Assembly: GCF_014645815.1 (NCBI RefSeq)
Contig: NZ_BMML01000006.1
Coordinates: forward strand, 418,587-482,586
Length of the DNA: 64,000 nucleotides
DNA from: Streptomyces fuscichromogenes
GTDB lineage: Bacteria > Actinomycetota > Actinomycetes > Streptomycetales > Streptomycetaceae
Reading direction: 5' to 3'
Made by a program: the position numbers and the translations under genes
Notes under the pieces: generated by a model
What the model was told of the DNA's origin: nothing
Seen by the model: the letters and a program-made list of their open reading frames with translations, nothing else
The model's database searches: none
Shown: piece after piece, positions 25,001 to 33,014 of the stretch
Numbering within the stretch: the first letter of the stretch is position 1
Layout: each line of letters begins with the position of its first letter

Positions 25001-25482
25001 CGCCAGAGGGCGAGCGCCTCGGTGAGCAGGGCCGCCCGCCGCGCCGGCGGCTCCGACCGCCCGGCCGGTCCGGCCTGCTTGAGCAGTTCCTCGAACCGCC
25101 AGGCGTCGACCTGGTCCGCGGCGAGACGGATCGCGTAACCGGCGCCCTCCCACACGATGACGGTGCTGCGGCGGCCGGCCGTCCGGGCGGGTTCCAGTTC
25201 CCTGCGCAGCCGCGAGACGTACGCCTGGAGGGCACCGACCGCGCTCGGCGGCGGCCCCTCGCCCCACACCGCGTCGATCAGCCGGTCGCCGGTGACCACG
25301 GCGCCCCTGGCCAGCACCAGCAGCGCGAACACCGCACGCGGCCGGGGCCCGCCGAGGCTCAGCGCCCGCGCGTCGTGCGTCACGGTCAGTTCGCCGAGGA
25401 CACCGACCCGGAGCCCGGCGACCCCGCGGGGCTCCGGTCCCGGGGCGCCCGGTCTCGGCCCCTCTCCGTCGGCGTGCTCCAT
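22012..25482 (-). CDS. AfsR-like SARP regulator with ATPase and TPR domains (copy 2)
   Basis: 1156 residues with the same domain order as the gene at 15800: winged helix (~25-115), BTAD (~120-270), P-loop ATPase (~305 on), TPR region. The paralogues share long stretches at the C-terminus (for example LDLGDTAGARACLERMR). Here the Walker A is GPAGIGRS near residue 333, with Arg replacing the catalytic Lys, while Walker B (LLLLVDDLQACD) is kept; a Gly/Asp-rich insertion (GGGDAGGGDGGG) follows near 600. ATP hydrolysis may be impaired. It is upstream of, and in the same direction as, the kinase gene with a 213-bp gap. Confidence 0.88.
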   Translation of the reverse strand: MEHADGEGPRPGAPGPEPRGVAGLRVGVLGELTVTHDARALSLGGPRPRAVFALLVLARGAVVTGDRLIDAVWGEGPPPSAVGALQAYVSRLRRELEPARTAGRRSTVIVWEGAGYAIRLAADQVDAWRFEELLKQAGPAGRSEPPARRAALLTEALALWRGPAFAGFADGPWARAEAARLEELREVVREQLLAARLECGEHTEALLAEAEDLVAGQPLREERWSLLALAHHRARGRADALSVLRRARRTLADRLGIDPGPALRGVEAEILSDAPRPAAAPRPAAPPGSGPAASGSGPVSGRLVEREKESAELRQCLSDAVAGHGGLVCVQGPAGIGRSALLAEAERLGREWGTRVLDVGDVRASAGPRRRRPHDVVRRLLDAVAAGPAGTPADPATPVSDGQAVDGPAGFDVLHGLYRIVERLVTDDHPARRPLLLLVDDLQACDTTSLRFLAHLLPRVQNLPVLVVTALRTGEPAARRASEQLLADIAQDPAVVHIRPEPLSAAGVARLVRRLPGRTVDEETERACHRVSAGLPLLLTQVLGALETAGAEAAAGPRAVTESGVRAVSDLVRTVLDRLPPAATAVVRAVAVLDGGGDAGGGDGGGPDGGSGDGGASLPAVAAFTGLSEQDVATATAALVRAEVVRDQYPLAFVHPLAGAAVLRTVSPRERPALHERAARLLDRAGAAPERTAAHLLLVPYRGDPWAVGVLRTAAARATARGANDTAATLLTRALLEPPARDVRPEVLLELGRAEALVDGPAAARHLREAYETSSPPRAGAACLLAQTLIHTGRPGEAAAFAVRAAAEPPTGQEAVDGAADERQGLLALARLGAFAHGLYTAGAGGLDVPVPPPVGDGPGARMLAAEAARDATARRLDRAAAVASARFALTDRVLLRGGRVLSWCTAGVVLHLADDDVRLLWDETLTYAGQRGSLIGTLSAHLWNGFTQWRHGELDQARRSLETALEQFGAWGVPPGAPHCHAFLTGVLLDLGDTAGARACLERMRAWAGGYEGARLRGESEARVLIAEGRYAQALAALDGVRHLQPDVPNPVWWDGDLLRVRALTGLGERDRAERLAREQLSLARRWGAPGTVGRVLRLYGEARGPDGGPELREALALLADGPARLEHARVLRSLRALAGGESVQDGVVRRFPPA

Positions 25483-25691
25483 ACGTCCCCACTGGCTCTC
25501 GGCGGTACGACCGATTGGACCACGCCGGCGAGCCGATGGACATGCCCTCTTCGTATCGGTATGGCCGTACGGCGCTCGACGTCCGTCCGCCGGGGCCGAC
25601 GCTCCCGGCGCCGGGCCGAAGGGGCGGGGAGAGCTCGGGTGCCGCCGCGTGCGGTCGGCCGCGCGGGGCCCGCCATGGCGCGGGCAGCACG

Positions 25692-25726
25692 AAGGCGCCC
25701 GGGGACATCACGTCCCCGGGCGCCTT
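25692..25726 (-). terminator. strong terminator of the FG-GAP gene
   Basis: A perfect 15-bp stem (aaggcgcccggggac at 25692-25706 against 25712-25726) with a 5-nt loop sits 21 bp past the stop of the minus-strand FG-GAP gene. Confidence 0.85.
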
Positions 25727-25746
25727 CCGGAAGCCGGACTCCGCGC

Positions 25747-28700
25747 CTACGACAGGGACTTGTAGCCGCTCCAGCCGCTCGCGATCCGCGTCCGCGGGCC
25801 GAACGAGCCCTTTCCGTCCCCGTTGTTGCGCCACACCTTGCCGCTGGTGTCGCGGGAGACCAGGTCCGGCCTGCCGTCGTCGGTGATGTCGCCGACCCCG
25901 ACGACCGCGTTGTACGAGCCGCCCCAGTTCGAGAACACCTTGACGCGGGCCGCGAACGTGCCGTCGCCCTTGCCGTCGTAGCGGTAGAGGTTGTCGGACG
26001 TGTCCTGGGCCAGCAGGTCGGCCTTGCCGTCGCCGGTGATGTCGCCGGTGCCGACGATCTTCTTGTAGCCCTTCCAGTTGTCGTAGAGCCTGACGCGGGC
26101 GGCGAGCTTGCCGGTGCTCGTCCCCTTGTAGAGGTAGACCGCTCCGGTGGACGAGTTCCTCGCGATCAGGTCCGGCCGTCCGTCACCGCTCACGTCGCCG
26201 GGCGAGGTGAGCGTGTTGTACTGCGTCCAGCCGCTGGTCGCGAGGGTCGTGTACGACGTGGACGGCTTGACCGGCGCCCCGCAGCGGGGCTTGTACAGCC
26301 GCAGCGCGCCGCTGCCGTAGCGGACGAGGACGTCGTTGCAGCGGTCGCCGCTGAGATCGCCGAAGGGGACCGCGGTGACGCTCGTGGGCCAGCCGGTGCC
26401 CGTGTACTTCTCGCCGGGCTTCCCCGTCCCCGTGCCGCTGTGGAAGGTCAGTCCGCCCGAGGAGTTCAGGGTGAGCAGGTCACCGCGGCCGTCCGGGCCG
26501 TCGGGGCTGACGAAGTCGCGGCGCACCGGGGCCCCGCCCTGGAGGAAGCCCTCGCCGCCGGTCACCGTGGACTGCGTGGCGGTGCCGAGGCCGGTCGCCT
26601 TCAGGGTCCAGGTGTAGTGGCCGTTCGGGAAGTGACTCCCGCTCGCCGTCTTCCCGTCCCAGGTCGCCGTCACCCGGGCCGGGGTGGCGGCGCCGGTGAG
26701 GGTGCGGGTGGCCCTGCCGTTCGCGCCGCTGTGGAGCGAGGTGAAGGTGAGCGACCAGGAACTGACCGGGCGGGACAGCACCCAGGAGCCGTCGAAGGGC
26801 GCCCCCGGGCCCACGTAGTCGCCGACGGACGTCTCGAAGGCGGTCACGGCGGACGGGGTGATGCCCGTGGTGGTGACGTGGGTGCGCTCGTAGTCGTCGA
26901 ACCAGGCGACCAGACCCGTGTACTCGTCGACCGTCCAGCGGTAACGGCGGTCCACGGTCAGGCCCTTGTCGGCCAGACCGGAGGCGATGGTGCGGGTGGT
27001 GCCGGTGGCCGCCTCGGCAAGGACGAGCGTGTCCGCGCCGTGGTCGTGGCGGACGGTGAAGCCGTCACCGAGCAGCACGTCACCGGGGGTGACCGCGGTC
27101 GCCGTACCGGCCTTGCTGTCGTACACGCCCGCCGAGTCCGTCCCGCAGGCCCAGTACACCCAGCGTCCCGCCGCCTGGAGTTCGCTCGGCACGCAGGCCA
27201 GGCCCGGGACGGTCACCGTGGTGAGCGTCTTCGCCAGCGGGATGCTGTACGAGGTGAGCCTGCCGGCGGTGCTGGTGGCGCTCCACAGGGTGGAGCCGTT
27301 CAGGGCGGCGGCGCGCACGGACCGCTTCAGCCTCTGCCCCTGGCCGAACTCGCCGACGTACTGCGCCGGGCCGGTGCCGCCGGAGTCGAAGACGGCGTAG
27401 TCGTCGGAGACGTCGACGATGTGGCCGCCCTGGCCGCCGAAGTCCAGGTCGTGGCCGCCGATCTCGACCAGCCGGTCGTCGCCGGGGCTCTCGCCCTCGT
27501 CGGTGCCGCCGTTCGCGTCGAGGTAGACGTCCCGGGCGTCGAGGTTCCCCCACAGCGCCGAGCACGTGGTGCCCTCGTACGGGCAGAGGGCGGAGTGGAC
27601 GGAGCGGCTCGCCGTGGCGTCGGACGCCGTCAGGGTGGCGGAGCCGTCGGTGGTGAGGGTGCGTACGGACGTGGTGTCCGCGACGGCGTTCGGGTCGTCC
27701 TCGGCGACCCGCAGGCTGCCGCGGCTGAGCGCGATGCCCGTCTTGGCGTTCTCCACCGCCGGGGCCTGCCGGACCTTCGTCAGGTCCAGCGTGCCGTCCT
27801 CGGCCTGGCTCACCCGCCGCACCCACCAGTCGGTGGCGTCGGTGCCGCCGGTGACCAGCGCGCTGCCGTCGCCCGCCGCCAGCGTGTACTCGCCGGCGCT
27901 CGCCAGCAGGGTCCGCTGCACCGAGGGATCGTCGACGTCGACCGCGAGCAGCCGGGAGCCGAGGGCGCTGGAGGACAGCGGCAGCAGCAGCCAGTCGCCG
28001 ACCAGGACCGGGTCGCCGTCGAGCATGCCCGGGTCGGCGGGCAGCGTGACGACCTGCTCGGCGGCGGCGAGGTCGGTGCGGGACTTCAGGTGCAGTTCGG
28101 CGGCGCCGGTGTCGTACCAGCCGATGCGGTCCTCGCTCATCACGTACCGCGAGGCGTAGGTGACGTCGGTGAACGCGTAGGTGTTCACGGCCGAGCCGAT
28201 GTCGATGTAGCCGGCCGTGTCGGAGTCGACCGACCAGAGCACACCGGCGGAGTCCGCCGCGAGGACGTCCTCGGTCCCCAGTCCCGTCCAGTCACCGGTG
28301 ACCTCGCGGGTGCGCCACTCGCCGTCGACCTTGTCGATCAGGGCCTGGGTGGTGACGATCGTGTCGCCGGCGAGGGCCCGGTAGTAGCCCTGCCCGTACT
28401 GGACGGAGCCGTTCCAGCTCACCTTCTTCGAGGTGGCCGTCGCCGGGTCCCACAGGGTGGCGTACGCGTCGTTGGCCGTGGTCGGCAGGGCGACCAGGTC
28501 GCTGTCCGAGCCGTACCAGGCGGCACGGCACGCGGAGCCGATGTTCGTGCAGCCGGTGCCCGGGGTGTAGACACCGGCGGCGTTCTCGACGGTGACGGTC
28601 CGGCCGGTCGTGTAGTCGCTCCACAGCAGTCCGGTCCGGCCGGTCTGCCGGTGCAGGAAGCCGGTGTCGCCCGCGGCGTACGGGCGGTCGGTGCGTGGTG

Positions 28701-28866
28701 TGGCGGAGCTCGGGTCGACCAGTGTGATCGCGGTGGTGTCGGCATCGGCCGCCTCCGCGGAGCCGCCGCCCTCCGTCAGGACGACGACGGACGCGGCCAC
28801 GACGGCGAGCGCGAGCGAGGAGACGACGGCGGCAGGCCCGCCCCGTCCCAGGGCGTGTCTGCCCAC
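25747..28866 (-). CDS. secreted FG-GAP/VCBS repeat protein
   Basis: 1039 residues. A signal peptide (LALAVVAASVVVL, cleaved after SAEAA) is followed by ~680 residues that look like a beta-propeller with repeated WxxD and GxxLL strands, a FlgD-like Ig fold near 740-800 (WDGKTASGSHFPNGHYTWTL), and at the C-terminus four to five FG-GAP repeats with Ca-binding loops (DVSGDGRPDLI, DITGDGKADLL, DITDDGRPDLV). Repeats of this type bind Ca2+ and often ligand surfaces outside the cell. ATG is used. No enzyme motif recognised. A fragment related to the last repeat lies at 53379-53560. Confidence 0.85.
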   Translation of the reverse strand: MGRHALGRGGPAAVVSSLALAVVAASVVVLTEGGGSAEAADADTTAITLVDPSSATPRTDRPYAAGDTGFLHRQTGRTGLLWSDYTTGRTVTVENAAGVYTPGTGCTNIGSACRAAWYGSDSDLVALPTTANDAYATLWDPATATSKKVSWNGSVQYGQGYYRALAGDTIVTTQALIDKVDGEWRTREVTGDWTGLGTEDVLAADSAGVLWSVDSDTAGYIDIGSAVNTYAFTDVTYASRYVMSEDRIGWYDTGAAELHLKSRTDLAAAEQVVTLPADPGMLDGDPVLVGDWLLLPLSSSALGSRLLAVDVDDPSVQRTLLASAGEYTLAAGDGSALVTGGTDATDWWVRRVSQAEDGTLDLTKVRQAPAVENAKTGIALSRGSLRVAEDDPNAVADTTSVRTLTTDGSATLTASDATASRSVHSALCPYEGTTCSALWGNLDARDVYLDANGGTDEGESPGDDRLVEIGGHDLDFGGQGGHIVDVSDDYAVFDSGGTGPAQYVGEFGQGQRLKRSVRAAALNGSTLWSATSTAGRLTSYSIPLAKTLTTVTVPGLACVPSELQAAGRWVYWACGTDSAGVYDSKAGTATAVTPGDVLLGDGFTVRHDHGADTLVLAEAATGTTRTIASGLADKGLTVDRRYRWTVDEYTGLVAWFDDYERTHVTTTGITPSAVTAFETSVGDYVGPGAPFDGSWVLSRPVSSWSLTFTSLHSGANGRATRTLTGAATPARVTATWDGKTASGSHFPNGHYTWTLKATGLGTATQSTVTGGEGFLQGGAPVRRDFVSPDGPDGRGDLLTLNSSGGLTFHSGTGTGKPGEKYTGTGWPTSVTAVPFGDLSGDRCNDVLVRYGSGALRLYKPRCGAPVKPSTSYTTLATSGWTQYNTLTSPGDVSGDGRPDLIARNSSTGAVYLYKGTSTGKLAARVRLYDNWKGYKKIVGTGDITGDGKADLLAQDTSDNLYRYDGKGDGTFAARVKVFSNWGGSYNAVVGVGDITDDGRPDLVSRDTSGKVWRNNGDGKGSFGPRTRIASGWSGYKSLS

Positions 28867-29000
28867 GTGATGTTCCCTCCCCCACGAGGGTCCGGCCCTC
28901 GCACAAGTGCCCGGATCTTACCTGACTCTTACCAAGGGCGGGCCGCTCCGGGTCTCGCCATGGAGCGGCCGACGGGAGCCGAACTCGGTCCGCGGGGCGC

Positions 29001-30530
29001 CTACATGTGCACCACGGGCGCCCTGCCGGGGTCGGCGGCCGGTGTGCCGCGCCGGTACAGCAGCACGCTGACCACCAGGCCGGCGGCGAAGAAGGCGGCC
29101 GACCACCAGTAGGCGGTGGAGTATCCCGACAGGCTCGCGTGGGCCAGGACCGTCGGGTCCCCGGGATCACGGCCCGCCAGGTAGTCGGTGACGGCACTGG
29201 TCGCGAGGGTGTTGAGGAGGGCGGTGCCGAGCGAGCCGCCGACCTGCTGCATGGTGTTGACGGCCGCGGAGGCGACACCGGCGTCCTCGGTGCGCACCCC
29301 GTCCGTGGCCAGGGCCATCGCGGGCGCCATCACGAGTCCGAAGCCGAGGCCGGCCACGATCAGCGGCGGCAGGATGTCGGTGCCGTAGGAACTGGTCAGG
29401 TCGAGCCCGGTCAGCCACACCATGGCGGCGGCCGCGATGCCCATGCCCAGCGGAACCACCGGCTTGGGGCCGACGCGGGGGACGAGGACCGTGGTCGCGA
29501 GGGTCGAGGTGAGCATCAGCCCGGCGATCATCGGGAGGAACGCCAGTCCCGTCCTGATCGGGCTGTATCCGAGGCTCTGCTGCAGGTAGTAGGTGAGGAA
29601 GAGGAAGACCCCGAACATGCCGGCGCCGATGACCAGGACGGAGAGGAAGGACGCGCCGCGGTTGCGGTCGAGCAGGACGCGCAGGGGCAGCAGGGGGTGC
29701 GCGGCCCGGGTCTGCCACCAGGTGAACAGGGTGAGCAGTACGGCCCCGGCGAGCAGGAAGCCCCAGGTGGCCGGGGAGCCCCAGTCGTGGGTCTCGGCGT
29801 TGGAGAAGCCGTAGACCAGGCAGAACAGTCCGCCGGAGACGAGGACCGCGCCGGGGACGTCGATCCGGGCGCTCCGGTCACGGGTGGCGCGCCGCAGCAG
29901 GAGGGCGCCGCCCACGAAGGCGACGGCGGCGAAGGCGACGTTGACGTAGAGGGTCCAGCGCCAGTCGAGGTGCTCGGTCAGGACGCCGCCGAGCAGCAGG
30001 CCGATGGCACCGCCGGCGCCCGCGATCGCGCCGTAGACACCGAAGGCCCTGGCGCGCTCCCTGGCGTCGGTGAAGGTCGTGGTCAGCAGGGACAGCGCGG
30101 CCGGGGCGAGCAGCGCGCCGAACGCGCCCTGGACGGCGCGGGCGCCGACCAGCATCTCGAAGCTGCCGGCGGCGCCGCCGAGCGCGGAGGCGCCGGCGAA
30201 GCCGACCAGCCCGACCAGGAAGGTGATCTTGCGGCCGAAGAGGTCGGCCATCCGGCCGCCGAGCAGCAGCAGGCTGCCGAAGGCGAGGGCGTAGGCGGTG
30301 ACGATCCACTGCCGGTCGCCGTCGGAGAAGCCCAGGTCCTTCTGGGCGGAGGGCAGGGCGATGTTCACGATCGTGCCGTCCAGGACCACCATCAGCTGGG
30401 CCACGCCGATGACGGCGAGGATCCACCAGCGACGGGGCGGTGCCGCGGCGGCGCGCGTGCGGACGGGTGCGGGCTCCGGCACGGGCGCGGGTGCCGTGCG
30501 GCCGTCGGGCTGCGAGGGGGGTGCGGTCAT
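29001..30530 (-). CDS. DHA2 family MFS exporter (EmrB/QacA type)
   Basis: 509 residues with about 14 membrane spans. The N-terminal half carries motif D1 (VVLDGTIVNIALPSAQKDLG) and motif A (GGRMADLFGRK near residue 93), both diagnostic of drug-proton antiporters of the DHA2 family. The Pro/Ala-rich N-terminus precedes the first span. Start ATG 30530 is chosen from the MTAPP start; an upstream ATG at 30551 is also open. It is divergent from a TetR gene, and a 38-bp palindrome covers the promoter (-35 TTGACG, -10 TAATCT), so it should be repressed by that regulator and induced by its ligand or drug. Confidence 0.93.
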   Translation of the reverse strand: MTAPPSQPDGRTAPAPVPEPAPVRTRAAAAPPRRWWILAVIGVAQLMVVLDGTIVNIALPSAQKDLGFSDGDRQWIVTAYALAFGSLLLLGGRMADLFGRKITFLVGLVGFAGASALGGAAGSFEMLVGARAVQGAFGALLAPAALSLLTTTFTDARERARAFGVYGAIAGAGGAIGLLLGGVLTEHLDWRWTLYVNVAFAAVAFVGGALLLRRATRDRSARIDVPGAVLVSGGLFCLVYGFSNAETHDWGSPATWGFLLAGAVLLTLFTWWQTRAAHPLLPLRVLLDRNRGASFLSVLVIGAGMFGVFLFLTYYLQQSLGYSPIRTGLAFLPMIAGLMLTSTLATTVLVPRVGPKPVVPLGMGIAAAAMVWLTGLDLTSSYGTDILPPLIVAGLGFGLVMAPAMALATDGVRTEDAGVASAAVNTMQQVGGSLGTALLNTLATSAVTDYLAGRDPGDPTVLAHASLSGYSTAYWWSAAFFAAGLVVSVLLYRRGTPAADPGRAPVVHM

Positions 30531-30612
30531 GTCGCTCTCACTTTCCGGCATTCCTGGAGGGGCGCCGCGGCCGTCCGTACCGGGCAGGCACGCGGCACAC
30601 CGGAGCACCGTC

Positions 30613-30650
30613 TGACACCTGTCAGATTAGCGAGAATCTGACAGGCGTCA
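30613..30650. promoter_or_regulatory. TetR operator and divergent promoter
   Basis: tgacacctgtcagatt (30613-30628) and aatctgacaggcgtca (30635-30650) form an inverted repeat with one mismatch per 16-bp arm and a 6-bp centre. Each arm contains a smaller CTGACA-type palindrome. It overlaps the exporter's -35 (minus strand, 30646-30651) and -10 (30624-30629), 16 bp apart, an ideal layout for repression. Confidence 0.82.
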
Positions 30651-30701
30651 AGTAAGGTGGGAGCGCGTACGCGGGCTCGACCGAAAGCAGTGGAGGCAAG
30701 G

Positions 30702-31379
30702 GTGGGAGCAGCAACCGGATCCGCTCGGCGGCCGGGACGTCCCGGCATGGACACTCCCGCCGTGCCCGAGGAGGAGAGCATCCTGCGACGCGGACTGGAG
30801 GCCTTCGCGGAGTTGGGCTACGACCGCGCCTCGGCCCGCGAACTGGCCCGCCGCCTGGGCGTGAGCCACAACTTCATCAACGACCGCTACGGATCCAAGG
30901 CGGCCTTCTGGCATGCCGTGGTGGACCACGCGCTGGGGGCGCAGCTGGCCCTTCTGTCGGAGGCCGACCCCGCGGCCGACGGAGCCGAGCGGCTGCGGCG
31001 GGTGATCGCCGACTTCTACCGGTCGGCGGCGCAGACGCCGCTGGTGGGACGCATCATGGTGGACGAGTTCTCCCGCGACGGCGAGCGCCTGGACTATCTC
31101 CACGAGCGCTACATCGCCCCGCTCATGCAGCGCATCCTGCCCGACGTCGAGAGCCTCGTGGCCGCGGGCCGCATGGCACCCGTCCCGGCGGACGTGCTGT
31201 TCTTCGTGATCGTCGGCCCCGTGTCCGGAATGCTGGAGGTACCGCTGGCCCGCCGCCTGGGCAGGCCCGAGGCCACTTCCCCGGAGCAACTCGGCGCGAC
31301 GGCGGAGCTGCTGGCGTCCCTGGTGGTCAACGGCCTGCTCGCGACGGCTCCGGGGAGCGGCTCCCCGGGAAAGGCGTGA
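30702..31379 (+). CDS. TetR family repressor of the adjacent exporter
   Basis: 225 residues. N-terminal HTH near residues 25-70: ILRRGLEAFAELGYDRASA, then RELARRLGVSHNFINDRYGS, ending with the KAAFWHAVV helix. The C-terminal ligand domain is all helical. I use GTG 30702 with GGAGG five bases upstream; an ATG at 30747 is the other candidate. It is divergent from the DHA2 exporter with a shared palindromic operator, the standard arrangement of an autoregulated drug-efflux repressor. Confidence 0.9.
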   Translation: MGAATGSARRPGRPGMDTPAVPEEESILRRGLEAFAELGYDRASARELARRLGVSHNFINDRYGSKAAFWHAVVDHALGAQLALLSEADPAADGAERLRRVIADFYRSAAQTPLVGRIMVDEFSRDGERLDYLHERYIAPLMQRILPDVESLVAAGRMAPVPADVLFFVIVGPVSGMLEVPLARRLGRPEATSPEQLGATAELLASLVVNGLLATAPGSGSPGKA

Positions 31380-31856
31380 GCCCGCCAGGGCCGGCCGGCA
31401 CCGCGCCGCGGACCCCGCAAAACAGACAGATGCCCACACCCTATGACGTCAGTCACAGCGTTCCAGCGATCCACCGGCGCGCTTAGTAGACGCGACGTGG
31501 CGGACATTTAGGCATTTGTCCGTCTTGACGTCGATGTGGGCCCCGATGCTCGTTCCGGATTTCCGCCCGGCCGGTCCGCACTCCCACCACGCTGCCCCGC
31601 AAGGCTTCTGACGTCGCATCAGCTTTGCCTCCCGCCGCCGCGGGCGGTGCGCAGACCCGCGCACCGCCCTCGCGCCGCCCTGACGAGGTCCCGGGACCTA
31701 CGAGGCGAGGTAGTGGCGGGGGCCCTTTGCGCTCCCTGTGAAGGCGTTCTAAGAATGTCGACCCACAGGACGTCGCCGCAGTTCGGAACCGGTGTTCGCG
31801 CAGATTCGACCGCGCGCCGGGCGCTCGGCGTCACCGAGCGAGTAGGAGCCCCCCAC
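31380..31856. other. intergenic region, 477 bp, upstream of the metalloprotease
   Basis: No credible gene; an open frame entering the protease is unsupported because its ATG with AGGAG and signal peptide lie at 31857. The region must hold the protease promoter. An inverted repeat lies at 31501-31522 (cggaca ... tgtccg, arms 6 bp, 10-bp centre) in a locally AT-rich patch. No LysR (SnpR-like) activator gene adjoins, unlike classical snapalysin loci. Confidence 0.55.
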
Positions 31857-32687
31857 ATGAACTCGTCCCGAACGTCCGCGAGACCCCTCGCTCTCGGCCT
31901 GGTTCTGGCCGCCGGCCTGCTGGGCGCCGCAGTGCCGGCGAGCGCCCGCGCGGCCGCCGGCCCGTCCGCCCCCGCCGGCGCCTCCGTGGCGCGGTACGAC
32001 GGGTCGGGCGAGGAGGCCGCGAGCAACAAGGCGTTCTTCGAGGCCGTGCTCAAGTCGGTCGCCGCGAAGCGCGCCGCCCAGCCGAACGCGCAGGCGGTGA
32101 CCGTCTACTACGACGACTCCCGGGCACCGAGTTTCCGTTCGCAGATATCGAGCGCGGCCTCGATCTGGAACAGCTCCGAGACCCACGTCAAACTCCAGGA
32201 GGCGTCGAGCGGTGCCGACTTCTCCTACTACGAGGGCAACGACCAGCGCGGGTCCTACGCCTCCACCAACGGCCACGGAAGCGGCTACATCTTCATCGAC
32301 TACTCCCAGAGCCGGCAGTACGACTCGGTCCGCGTCGTCGCCCACGAGACCGGGCACGTGCTGGGCCTGGCGGACGACTACAGCGGGCCGTGCAGTGAGC
32401 TGATGTCGGGCGGCGGCGCCGGCCCGTCCTGCACCAACCGCTACCCGAACGCCGCCGAGCGCTCGCGCGTCGACCAGCTCTGGGCCACCGCAGGCGCAGC
32501 GGCCACGGGCACGGCGACCCAGCCCGCCCAGCAGCCGAGCACCGCGCCGCGGGTGCCGACCACTTCCCAGGTGCCGACCACTCCGCAGCTGCCGACCCTG
32601 ACGCGGGTGCCGACCCTGATACAGGTGCCGACCCTGATGCCGGGCCAGGGTCCGTGGCGCGTGCTCCTCGGCATGCCCTGGAGCTGA
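31857..32687 (+). CDS. secreted snapalysin-like zinc metalloprotease
   Basis: 276 residues. Signal peptide (PLALGLVLAAGLLGAAVPAS, cut near ARA) followed by a pro-segment and a catalytic domain with HETGHVLGLADDY near residue 164, matching HExxHxxGxxD where the Asp is the third zinc ligand, diagnostic of snapalysins (M7). A Cys pair (GPCSEL ... SCTNR) fits the family disulfide. The unusual part is a ~60-residue C-terminal tail with repeated VPTxxQ/LPTLT units, absent from the ~20-kDa classic enzyme. ATG with AGGAG at 31843. Role: extracellular protein breakdown. Confidence 0.92.
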   Translation: MNSSRTSARPLALGLVLAAGLLGAAVPASARAAAGPSAPAGASVARYDGSGEEAASNKAFFEAVLKSVAAKRAAQPNAQAVTVYYDDSRAPSFRSQISSAASIWNSSETHVKLQEASSGADFSYYEGNDQRGSYASTNGHGSGYIFIDYSQSRQYDSVRVVAHETGHVLGLADDYSGPCSELMSGGGAGPSCTNRYPNAAERSRVDQLWATAGAAATGTATQPAQQPSTAPRVPTTSQVPTTPQLPTLTRVPTLIQVPTLMPGQGPWRVLLGMPWS

Positions 32688-32725
32688 TCGCGCCCCCGAG
32701 CGGGAGACGACACGCCGTCGCGGAA

Positions 32726-32752
32726 TCGCGCCCCGGCCCGGCCGGGGCGCGA
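32726..32752 (+). terminator. terminator of the metalloprotease gene
   Basis: Perfect 12-bp stem, tcgcgccccggc (32726-32737) against 32741-32752, with loop ccg, 39 bp past the stop. Confidence 0.85.
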
Positions 32753-33014
32753 CCGCGCCCCAGAGGGCGCAGGGCACTCGCCGTATACGGGGGGTGCCGT
32801 TTGCCCCAGTGCGTGGTCCTGGCGGGTCGCGACGTGGCGGGTCTCGCGCCTCCCTGCGTCACCCGCGCCCGAATACGGCCGTCGGCCGACGATCAGCACC
32901 CCCGGAGGACCCCCTCGCCCTCAACAGCTATACACCACATGTATACGCATTGTGTATAGTGCGCTGGAGCACGTCCCAGGCACGTCGGACACCAGCGTGA
33001 TCGCGGAGGCCGGA
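32753..33014. other. remaining intergenic DNA before the DUF6518-like gene
   Basis: No gene seen. The last 90 bp hold the AT-rich tandem operators at 32929-32958. Confidence 0.5.
32929..32958. promoter_or_regulatory. two fused TATAC-N7-GTATA operators
   Basis: In otherwise GC-rich DNA, tatac (32929) -N7- gtata (32941) and tatac (32942) -N7- gtata (32954) overlap through the central gtatac. The outer 7-bp arms tatacac/gtgtata also pair. The array lies 57 bp upstream of the ATG at 33015 and probably overlaps its -10 region; the binding regulator is unknown and not next door. Confidence 0.6.

Noticed and set aside
22012..25482. LuxR-type (LAL) regulator for the two large SARP-like genes
   Set aside because: Both lack a C-terminal LuxR HTH and instead begin with a winged helix plus BTAD.
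25375..29112. 1245-codon open frame opposite the FG-GAP gene
   Set aside because: The minus-strand gene has a signal peptide, Ca-binding repeats and a terminator; the plus-strand frame has no recognisable domain.
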